DNA of 64,000 nucleotides from Pelecanus crispus (lineage: Eukaryota; Chordata; Aves; Pelecaniformes; Pelecanidae), in NCBI RefSeq assembly GCF_030463565.1, contig NC_134646.1, positions 19,821,296 through 19,885,295 of the forward strand, in the 5' to 3' direction. Position numbers and translations under genes: made by a program. Under the pieces are notes generated by a model that was not told where the DNA came from, did no database searches, and saw only the letters and a program-made list of their open reading frames with translations. Below, in pieces: positions 34,001 through 43,053 of this stretch; positions within the stretch are counted from its first letter, which is position 1, and every line of letters begins with the position of its first letter.

Positions 34001-37000
34001 CCAAATTTAATTATTATTTTTGCAGGGCGGTAAACGAGCAGAGCAGCGTGCTCCCATCCTGCCCAGGTCCAGCGCGGGGCCGAGGCTGTGGTCGGGGCTG
34101 CACCGTCCTATTTCCACGCCCTGAAGCTATTCTGGAAGGAAACCTCAGGGCCAAAAATAAGTAAAGAAAACAAAACCAGAAGGACACTTTGAGCATGGCG
34201 GGGAGAGGCTGAGGTGCTGCTGCAGCCAGGGAAAGGGGCACCCCTGCCATGCAGCATAGTGGCCAGGGCACCTCCAAAATGCACATGGGCAGCACCGGAG
34301 GCAGAGCTTTCCCTGGCTCCCACCTCTGCCCACATGCTGTAAGGGACAGGAGCGTGTGTGCCATGGCCACAAACTGGGGAGTGAAGTGATAAGCGAGGAG
34401 AGGGTACACCAGCAACAGCATGAGAATAAGGGATTGCGCTCTCATCCCCATTACCTCTCACAGCACAAACCCAAATGCAAACCAACATCAGCTGGGCATG
34501 TGGCTTGTTAGTTTTTTGCAAGCAGTTGATTTTAGAATAAAAGCAGGAGGGGAGAACACTTAAAATGCACCACGTATCAACCTCAGTTATCAGTAAACAA
34601 CCTTTATATATTGGCCCTCTGCAACTAAACATTTCATGTAATTTTCCTTTTTCTCTGAGGCAGGAAACCAGATAAAGGAAATTAATTCTACTTACATGCC
34701 TGGCAAAATGCGGGCCACAAGTAGCTCTGTGACGTGAGCACTTTGAGGCAGCCTGAACTCTGGGGAATAGAAACCCAGCAAATCACTGAGGCAAGGTCAC
34801 AGCATTATCACAAATCCCAGCACTCGCCACCACCCAGGTCCTCACGTGTCTGAGCAACACCTGTGTATCATTTTTCCTCTGTTTTTTTGCTTGTGTTCAT
34901 TTTTTTCAGGAGGAATTCAGCTAGAATAAGTTACCAGGACTGGTCCCACCATCAGTCTGCTGCCTCCATCCATGTGTGAGAGCCCTCAAACACAGCCACA
35001 CGACAGAAACAGGAGGAAAAAAGCAAATAAACCCCCCAAAAGGCCCCATTTTCAGGAGGAGAGCAGGCAGAGAGCCTAGGTTCATTGCAGAGGTACCCAT
35101 CAACAACCTGCACACCCAGCTTAGGAATTGAGCTCTCTGCCAAAGTCAAATCAGTGTCCCTGGACAGTCAGAAATCTGGATGGCACAGAGACACGCTGCT
35201 CTCCACGCTGTGCTAGCGATGGCTGCCTACCTCCCTGCCACTGCACGCCCTGCTCAAACCTGAAAAAAACCCTGCATTTGGGCTTAAAATGTTGCCATTT
35301 GCAGCAGAGGCAGAGCACGCTGCGTGTGTCAGCAGGGAACTGCTGCGCTTGCACTGGTTATTTGTCATTGTGTACATACACCAGTTGCACAACACTTGTA
35401 TATGTATCCATATATACACAGACAAATGTGTGTCTGTTGCAATAAGTACCTTAACACTCAGGCACTCGTTTTATTTTCGAAAAAGAAGGCTTTGAAAGTT
35501 TTCACGCTGTAATGAACCTACTTTTTGCTCTGCAAAAGCATCTGCTTTGAAACAGCATCGGGTCTGGGACAGGAGAGCGTCCTGCCTCTGCTCCCCAGTT
35601 GCAGGTTCAGCTCCTGTTTTCAGAAACCTGATGCCTTCTGCTAAAATAAAACACCACCTCTTTGCAGCTTTGTATTTCAGGGTGTGAAAACAGAAAAACC
35701 TGAACTGCAAACCACTTGCTCACTCTGCAGCTTTAAGGTCTCCGTAGCGAGTTCAGGGGGTGCAGTACAGGTGGATGCTAACGCACTTTAGGTGCCATTC
35801 TGTAGTGCCCAACTCCTTGGCGCAGTGCTGGGGGGACCACAAAACTCTCAGGACACAGCTGAGCCAGGGGCGGGGGGCGGGGGAGGGGTGCACAGGAAAG
35901 TTGTTTGCCATTGAAGTGCATGGCAGTAAAGGGAGCTGGAACAAGAATTCCCTTAGAGCATTCAAAAGGTTTGTAATATTTTGGGGTTTCACTGAGGTCA
36001 GAGGCTGTTTTCCCACGGGGCTGAGACATTTCTTTTGTTCAGATTGACGGCAGCGGCGATTCCGTCAGAGGATTTTTCCTCCCCGTTGAAAAGGGTAGAG
36101 AAACGCTCCCGGCCTCACCGTGCACTTGGCAAGGAGCGGTTCCCATCACAGAAATCCATCACAGGGGGCACAGAAGAGACAATCCCATTGGATTGTTTCT
36201 TCCACAGATACTCCCATTTTGCTGAAGACAAACAGGGGCCAAGGAGAAGCCCTGCAGCTGGCTGTGGCTCTCAGCCCGCCATGGGAAGCCCAGGGTGCTT
36301 GGCTGCACTGCCAAAAAAGCTGCTGCTGGATGGAGAGGTGCTCTGCAGGTCATGAGGCTTGCTCTGTTTCTCCCACCAAAGCCAGGAAAATAAGGGGGTT
36401 GAATAAACGCAACTTGCATGCTGTGGCTGCCCCAAGTCCAGCTGCTGCAGCCGGGCTCGGTGCTGCTGCCTCCCACTGCTTCGGCCACACTGACTGCTTA
36501 TTAAAAATAGATTTTTTTCTTCTTGGAAAGGACAAAAAAAATAAACAACAAACCTTTATTTTAAGATGAGGCAGACTCATGCTTTCACAAACCCAAATGC
36601 AACCAAAAATACCTGCTTTAAACCCCAATGCTGATTCCTGGGCAAATCACTGTGTTCAGCTCCAGAAGCCACCCCCAATGCACAAAAAATGCCATGTGGG
36701 TGGATGAGAAAAATGCATACATTGATGTGGGCATTTTTCATCCTTGTCTAACCCACTGGGCAAGATGACCCTTACAACTTCATCACACAATCAGCCCGAA
36801 ACGGGATGCAGGAACACCTGCAGTGATAGCAGAGCATGCGGGTGGCCTTCCCAGCTGCTTTTCCTGCCTGCCCGACAGCAGAGAGCAGGAGCACTCCCCT
36901 CAGATGCTCACCGTGCACAGGCACGTGCTGCAAAAACCAAACACACGGGCTGCTGATAAAAATGCCTTAAAATCCTCAAAGTGAGCATCTTTTGGCCACG

Positions 37001-38960
37001 CTATCTCTGGCCATACAAAACCTCACCCCACGAAGTGCTGCCTGCCACCAAGTCCCCCCAGATGGCAAGCAGGGTGGCCCCGCTCACACACAGGTGAACA
37101 GCATTTGATGGGGACAGCCCAGTGCCACCAGTGTTCCCCAAAACCTGCCTGTCCTCACAGACACGTGCTCCCAGGTGCTGGGCACGTCCCTGCATGGGGC
37201 CAAAATGAGCAGCTCCCTCCCTGTGGCCAGGCAGGAGGTTTCCCCAGCAAAGGGCTGAGTTTCCCCCCACACCGTGATGCCTGGGAGGGACAATCCCGTG
37301 GGAAGCCATCCTGACAGGACCGGCAGGCAGCAGCCAGCTCTGGCACCGGCTCCCCAGCCTTTGGGGAGCAGCCAGCCAGCGGGAGGCAAATTTTGGGCGT
37401 TGCTGGCGGGGACATGTGTGCAACCACTGCATGTTGCTGGGAAGGCACGCGAAGGGGACCCACGTGCAGGGGGAGCGCAGCCAGCTACCCCTCCAGCACA
37501 GGGTGCAGCGGGTTACTGCGTGCCCTGCTTGCGAGGCACACACCTCTCCCGCTCAAACTAAAGCCAAATCAACCCAGTTTTTCCTCTCTGTGCATGAAAC
37601 GAGGAGGACGAGTGCTTGCCGTCCCCTTTGCGGAGGGGTGAAGGCGAGAGGCCCCCCTCCCCGCCTGTGCCATGCTGCTGCTCGCCCAAGGATGAGAATG
37701 GACAGAGAGTCATGCACAAACTGCAAGATGCAGTTTCACGGAGCCCATTTCATCCCACCCTTGCACCCATCCCACACCTTGGCCATCCTGCTGATGGGCT
37801 GGGCTCACAGCAGAGCTGCAGGGCACCCCTCGCTATCCTGGAGGGACCCCAAAAAAAAAACCTCCCAGCCCCCATAGCCACCAGCTGTCCCCACGCAAAC
37901 GGCACCTCTGATTCTGATGGCCCCGGGGATGTGACCCAGCCCCGTGGCAGAGCTGGCACCCGAAACGTCCCCGCTGCCTGAGCGGTGGCTCCGCTTGCTG
38001 GACACGGGAGAGTCCACAGCAGCGCCCTACCCCGCGCCACCACGCAGGGGAGCCAGCAAACGCATCATTACTATAATTTTAAACCAAAGCGACAGCTGTC
38101 AGCCAGCAATTTTTGCACCTCTGGGCTGCAGCCAAACCCGTGCTTGCTGTCTTCCACCCCAGCGACAGGGCTGTGCACCAGCATTTCGGTACTCGTGACC
38201 CTGACAGGCATCATCACCGCCACAGCATCCCCAACTTCTCACACAGCTAATGCAAAGGGGTCCAAAAAAATAAGTGCAAGTCACAGCTGCGGTATCCCCT
38301 GTGAAGTGGGGACTGGTGGGGTGGAGGAGGCAAGGTCAGGAAAGAGGCTCATTCCCAGGACAGCAGCATGGGAAAGCTGCACATTTCAGAGCTGATCTCA
38401 TACAGAAGTAGAAAGAGCTTACACAGGGTGGAAATTAAAACATAAATTCCGCTAAAACCAGGACTTGTTCAGCTCACAGCTTTTGTAGTGGTGGAAAGAG
38501 CCTACAAATTAAGTGCAGTTTTGCTATAATCAATAAAAAAAATATTTCTTTACTCATTCTTGAATTCTGTATTGTAATGCCCAGCAACGACTCCCCCCAT
38601 GCCCCCCCATCTCCTTCCCAGGGCCTCAGGAAGAGGCCCTGCTTGTATTTGTACAACCCTTGCTTGTATTACAGCAGGTGATGGCCATAATACAGCAAAG
38701 CCCCAGGCCCAGCTCGCAGGGGTCCTTAGCCAGCTTTTCCACCCCACTGCTGGCTCACCTAGGGGCAGGGGTGGCCCTTGGGGCGCCTGGAAATAGGAGG
38801 GTGGGAGCACCCCTCAGCCTCTGCTTTTCCCCTCACTCCAGCATGCTGTGGCTCTCCATGCAACCAGCCTGGCCTTTGCTCCCTGCTCGCTCCAGTTTGA
38901 CCCCAAATTGCAGCACCCAATTCCCCCGGGAGAGAAAAAGAGCAACACCTCAAACCACAC
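31031..38960. other. Intergenic between IBSP and DMP1
   Basis: About 8 kb without a recognised exon on either strand. A-rich runs lie near 31675-31689 and 32698-32728. Open frames up to about 190 codons have no features in common with secreted phosphoproteins or other families I know. Distal enhancers for IBSP are likely in this interval, but none can be identified by eye. Confidence 0.6.
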
Positions 38961-38979
38961 CACTGTGGAGTTTGATGGT

Positions 38980-38985
38980 TTTAAT
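38980..38985 (-). terminator. DMP1: Poly(A) signal of DMP1 (ATTAAA)
   Basis: ATTAAA on the minus strand, about 630 bases past the stop codon. It is followed within about 20 bases by a GT-rich stretch (GTGGTGTGGTTT), the usual downstream element. No AATAAA was seen on this strand between the stop and here. The 3' untranslated region is about 38962-39613. Confidence 0.65.
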
Positions 38986-39613
38986 GGTAATTAAAGAAAT
39001 CAATAGGGTACATTTCAGCTTTGAAATACAAGTGTAAAAAGGATACAATATAATGTTTTCTGTACATTTCTTACAAAATATTACATACATCGCGTCTCAA
39101 AGTGGTACTTCACACACCGTTGAGCCCACGCACCGCGTGTGCGTGCCAGCTGTAGCTTTTCCTCCTTATGTGCAGGACGTGGAGCTCACGGAAAGCTCCT
39201 GCTGGAGTCTGGGCAGATGCTTTTAGGGCAGTGGTAGGTAAATACAAGGGGTGAACGCAGGGACCTTTCTTTCTGCCCAGCATACCCAGGCGCAGCTCCC
39301 AGAGTGCTGAGCCACCATGGTGCCCTTATGGCAAGCAGGCAGCATCACCCCGCTGGCACTCACACAGCTCTCGGGTGCTCTCCAGTTTGGTATAGGAAAT
39401 GGCGTTTCTCGCTGCAAGTTTGGCATTTTTCCCTGTGTCTGGCATCACCTCCCACTTCACATCCCGTGTAGTGCGCCCAGGTCAAGCCCTGGTGAACCTG
39501 CCTCCCTTTTATCCACAGCACCTTCTCAGGAAGAAGTCAACCAGGCTATATAGCAAATAAATTAAACACCTCCTCCCTCCGTACCCCCCAGCACCAAGGC
39601 TATGGGGCACATG

Positions 39614-40921
39614 TCAGTACCCGTCCTGGCAGTCGTTGTCATCGTAGTCGGTAGCAGGCTTGTTGCGGTAGGCACCCGGCCGCCGTTTGCGGCTCCCGCT
39701 CTCCAGACTCTGTGGTGAGCTGTTGTCCCCGCGGCTGCTGGACTCGTGGGTGGCATCCTCCTGGGAGTGGCTCTCCTCATCGTCGTCATCATCATCGTCC
39801 TCCTGGGACTCGCTGTTCTTGCTCTCTGTGGACCTGCTGTCCTCGCCTGTATTGTCCTCTTGGCTGCCGTCATCCTCTGGGGATGCGCTCTGGCTCTCCG
39901 CTGATGTGCTCGGCACGTCCCCATCAGTGTCAGAGTCATTATCATCCTCCTTTGACTCCTCCACAGTGTCCTCTGTGGACTGGCTCTGTTCACCCTCGTC
40001 TTCCCCAGACTTGCTCTGGTCACCCTCGTCTTCCCCGGACTCACTGTCAGGCGCCGACGTCGCACTCCGGTCCTCGGCAGACTCCCGGTCCTCCTGCCCT
40101 TCCCGGGACAAGCTGCCGCTGCGCTCTCTCGACGTACTCACCACCTCCTGGGAGGTCTCCTCCGGGGACTCCCCTGGCTCTTCGTCCGACTGGTCGGCGG
40201 TGCCCTCATTGGACTCGCTGCCCTCGCCCTGCCTGGAGGGGCTGTCCTCCCCATCCCCATCCTCCCCAGAGCGGCTGGCACTGTTTTCCTCTGACTGGCT
40301 GTCGACAGGCTCTTCTGACTGACTGTTGTCCTCCATGGATGGGCTGTCTTCTTCTGAGTCAGCATCCTCCACCTCTGGGGACCTGCTGTCGCCCTCCTCC
40401 CAGCGGTGCGAGCCAGCCCCCCGGCCGCTCTCTCGGCTGCTCCCCAGGGCGCGGGAGCCAGCCCAACGCCCCTTGTAGCTGCTGCCTGGGCCATCGAAGA
40501 CAGAGGGGTCATCGCCCTGCATGGCTTCGTCCTCAAAGTCGTAGCTCTCCTCCTCCTGGCTGCTGCTGCTGCCCCCTCTCCGCCTGTAGGTCTGCTTATA
40601 CCGGCTGCCAAGGTAGTTCCTGTACCGCTGATGGTCCGCCCCAGCGCTCTCGCTGCTGCTACTGCTGCTGCTGTCACCGTGCCCTCTGCCAACCTCGGCG
40701 TCCCCACGGCCGTTGTCATGGCCGTGTTCACCTGCCCTGTCGGCACCAGCCACGTAAGTAGGACGTTCGCCCCCCTCCTCTTCCCCGTTCTCGTCGAAGG
40801 TGTCGTCCCCACTATCATCCTCCTCGTCCAGGAGCCCACCGGTGTGGGAGGGAAGCCCATTGACTCCAGTGCGGTGGTACTCTCTGTTGTCACCATCATC
40901 AGCATCGTGTGCATCCTCGTC
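39614..40921 (-). CDS. DMP1: DMP1 last coding exon
   Basis: Acceptor TGTCACCTCCATAG, first codons GAC GAG GAT. The exon encodes 435 residues and ends in TGA at 39614-39616. It includes DDSGDDTF, a Ser run (40645-40668 region), MQGDDP at 40505-40522, two RGD sites, and the basic then acidic C-terminus GSRKRRPGAYRNKP...NDCQDGY. Human DMP1 has the same exon structure and ending. Confidence 0.94.
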   Translation of the reverse strand, partial: DEDAHDADDGDNREYHRTGVNGLPSHTGGLLDEEDDSGDDTFDENGEEEGGERPTYVAGADRAGEHGHDNGRGDAEVGRGHGDSSSSSSSESAGADHQRYRNYLGSRYKQTYRRRGGSSSSQEEESYDFEDEAMQGDDPSVFDGPGSSYKGRWAGSRALGSSRESGRGAGSHRWEEGDSRSPEVEDADSEEDSPSMEDNSQSEEPVDSQSEENSASRSGEDGDGEDSPSRQGEGSESNEGTADQSDEEPGESPEETSQEVVSTSRERSGSLSREGQEDRESAEDRSATSAPDSESGEDEGDQSKSGEDEGEQSQSTEDTVEESKEDDNDSDTDGDVPSTSAESQSASPEDDGSQEDNTGEDSRSTESKNSESQEDDDDDDDEESHSQEDATHESSSRGDNSSPQSLESGSRKRRPGAYRNKPATDYDDNDCQDGY

Positions 40922-42027
40922 CTATGGAGGTGACAAATGGAGACAAATGCAAAGGCTTGCAGGTCACAGGCACTATTGGCATTCCTTGCCGTGCAGGCCA
41001 AGCGCTACCCTGACCAACACCAGATTTGGGGCTAAGCGCGCTTTTCTGGCAGAGCAAAACACCCCTCTCCACCCACTCACCAGGAAACCGAGGCCGTTCC
41101 CATCCTGGGCACTCGCGTCCACGTGGTCCACCTGGTTCAGGTGCTGAGCCTCCCCAGCTCTGCCTCCCTTGTCTTGGCCACGGTGCTCGCCCAGGTCCTC
41201 ACCCACGGCGTTCCCACCCGCCGGGTCCCTGGCAAGGGCATTGTCCCCCCTCTCTGCACTGGCAGAAGGATGTCTGCGATCTCTACCATCCAGGAGGTTG
41301 CCCAGCTTGTTGCTGTAACCTTCACTTGCTGTGTCCTGGAGGCAAAACATGACATGATGCTTTGGTTTATTAAACACCACTGCACATCTACTGCTACTGC
41401 TACTGCTGTGGGATGATATATCGCTCCTAAGCCATGCAAGTGCTCAAGCCTCTTTCATTGCTCACACCTCACCCTTCAGTTGTTTCTGCTGATGCAAAAA
41501 AAAAAAAAGTAGCCACCAACAAAAGGGCAACCCAGAAAGGCCCAAACCGTGATGGTTCAGAGCACAAAAACTCCTTTTTCAGGACCAACACAGCAGAACG
41601 CATCAGGTGAATTGGGAATGCGCACAGGGAGGAAAGGCAAAATGAGGTGAAACCAACCCAGTTTGAAAAGACTGAGTTAGACGGGCAAAGCTCAAAGACC
41701 GGCAGAAGTGGCAGCTCTTCCCACAGATGCCTGGTCCAAGGATGCCTGCCAGGGGCTGGCTCCCCATCCCAGACTTGCTCGGTGAGCGGCTGCCACCTGT
41801 GGGGCGGGGGCACCCCCCAGCTTACCTCCTGCTGGACGCTGCGGCGGGGGCGGGCAGGGTCATGGCCGGGCACCTAAACACATCCAGGAGACGTCTGATA
41901 AGTGATTGGTGCACCTTGGCTGGGCAAAACCACCGGGGTTTGGGGTTTGAGTACCTGTCCAGTAGGTACTTACAGGGTGAGCGCAGGCTACGGCCCAGAG
42001 GAGCAGCACCAGGAAGGCAGCCTTCAT
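39614..42027 (-). CDS. DMP1: Dentin matrix protein 1
   Basis: Secreted acidic phosphoprotein of osteocytes that binds calcium and nucleates apatite. Coding exons: 41974-42027, 41826-41873, possibly 41468-41485, 41081-41335 and 39614-40921, all phase 0; 560 residues with the small exon, 554 without. Signal peptide MKAAFLVLLLWAVACAHP; a short basic exon; an 85-residue exon; and a large last exon with DDSGDDTF, dense S-x-E phosphosites, MQGDDP at the position of the BMP1 cleavage site of mammalian DMP1 (MQSDDP), an Asp run, RGD, and the conserved C-terminus (RNKPATDYDDNDCQDGY). Three RGD motifs are present: 41243-41251, 40700-40708 and 39725-39733. Mammalian DMP1 has one, at the position of the last. 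Confidence 0.95.
41081..41335 (-). CDS. DMP1: DMP1 coding exon before last (85 codons)
   Basis: Acceptor TTTTGCCTCCAG, donor GTGAGT. It encodes 85 residues starting DTASEGYSNKLG and ending NGLGFL, with an RGD at 41243-41251 (AERGDNAL). It is far longer than the human exon at this position (about 15 codons as I recall) and only mildly acidic. Confidence 0.88.
41468..41485 (-). CDS. DMP1: Possible DMP1 microexon (18 bp)
   Basis: A strong pyrimidine tract (about 12 T) and GCATCAGCAG precede AAACAACTGAAGGGTGAG, followed by a GTGTGAG donor. It would encode KQLKGE in phase 0, matching both neighbours. It occupies the place of mammalian exon 4 (27 codons). Skipping it also keeps the frame, so it may be constitutive, alternative or false. 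Confidence 0.45.
41486..41825 (-). other. DMP1 intron after exon VPGHDPARP
   Basis: About 340 bp beginning GTAAGC and, if the microexon is real, ending CATCAGCAG. Searched for an equivalent of mammalian exon 4; none other than the microexon was found. Confidence 0.6.
41826..41873 (-). CDS. DMP1: DMP1 coding exon 2
   Basis: Acceptor GATGTGTTTAG, donor GTAAGC. The 16 codons encode VPGHDPARPRRSVQQE, the same length as the human exon (16 codons) but basic and lacking the SEDSEE phosphosite. Phase 0 at both ends. Confidence 0.85.
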
Positions 42028-42041
42028 GTCGGTTGTGGTCC
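41974..42041 (-). CDS. DMP1: DMP1 start-codon exon (signal peptide)
   Basis: Acceptor TTGCAGCCGCAG, a 14-base leader, ATG at 42025-42027, 18 codons encoding MKAAFLVLLLWAVACAHP, then a GTAAGT donor. Length and phase equal the human signal-peptide exon. Confidence 0.93.
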
Positions 42042-42900
42042 CTGCGGCTGCAACAGGGAGCAAAGTATTTGCACACTAGAGCAAAGCATTTGCACATGCC
42101 CCTGGCTGTAACTGAGCCCCACAAAGCCCTTCCAACTGATACAGCCTTGCCGTCCTGGCATGTGGTGCCCAGCCTGGCATGTCATCAAACAAAACCAAGG
42201 GATTTGTCCTCATGTCACCCACCTTCTGGCATCTTCTGTGCAAGAATTTCTCTTTAGTTTGGGATTTGAAATACTTGGCCATGTTCTTGCAGATTTTTTG
42301 TCTAAAGATCATTAAAGAGTGGGAAAGGTCCTCCAAGTTCCATGTTCCCATGGTAATATCACCCACCACCCAGCCGACCTCGGTGGCTGTGATGGGATCC
42401 GGCACTGCAGATGGGCAGCACCATGAGACCCCAGGCTGCAGAGCTGCACTTCCCACCCGGTGTGGTCCCCACAGCCCCATAAAACCTCCCACTGCCCCAA
42501 AGTGGAGCACCCCGGTAAGATAACTCCCCGGAGAGCTGCATCCCCAGTGGCTGCTGGGTCCGTCTGGCATCCCAGCGGCACTGCTGCCTGCACAGGCAGG
42601 TAAAGCAGCGGGGGGCTTTCCTCCAGCTCTGCTCTCATTTTCCAAGTCCTTTAAGCAGCCCAGCACCACATCCCCACGGGGCACGCTAACCGCACTGCAC
42701 ATCACCCTGCACCCGAAACGCGCTGGAGCAGAGCCATGCTCCTGATTTCTTCCCTGACAAAGCAACACCTACATCCCAGCTTACAAGCCTTTCCTGCTTT
42801 CTACCAAAACTTACAAGGAAAACTACAAGCTCTGTCCCCAGACATTGCCATTTTCACTCCAGGCAATGCCAAAGCAACCCAAAGAAACCAAAACCTTTAC
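42042..42900 (-). other. DMP1 intron 1 (proposed, about 0.86 kb)
   Basis: From a CTCAAG/GTAAAG donor at 42900 to the CCGCAG acceptor before the signal-peptide exon. A 230-codon minus-strand open frame at 42076-42768 lies here but has no signal peptide or splice context and is not taken as coding. Confidence 0.55.
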
Positions 42901-43053
42901 CTTGAGGCGTGGTGCAAGCCAGCGGCTCCTCCAGTGCTCAGGATGGGGTGAGCTGGCTGCCTGCGTTGGGATGCCCCAGGCTGCATGCCCCGGAGTGGCT
43001 GCACGGGCATTTAACCGCTGGCCAGCGCCGGCCCCGGGCAGGGGGCAGCCAAT
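42901..43053 (-). promoter_or_regulatory. DMP1: DMP1 core promoter and untranslated exon 1 (proposed)
   Basis: On the minus strand an inverted CCAAT box (plus-strand CCAAT at 43049-43053) lies about 30 bases before a TTAAAT TATA-like box (43012-43017). Transcription would start near 42985, giving an untranslated exon that ends at 42901 (CTCAAG/GTAAAG). The TATA match is weak; the donor is good. Confidence 0.5.

Noticed and set aside
40751-40753. GTG as a start of the large DMP1 open frame
   Set aside because: The exon is open 56 codons further upstream to a good acceptor and reads in phase from the signal-peptide exon.
42076-42768. 230-codon minus-strand open frame between DMP1 exon 1 and exon 2
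   Set aside because: It falls in DMP1 intron 1, has no signal peptide, domain or splice support, and resembles no family I know.
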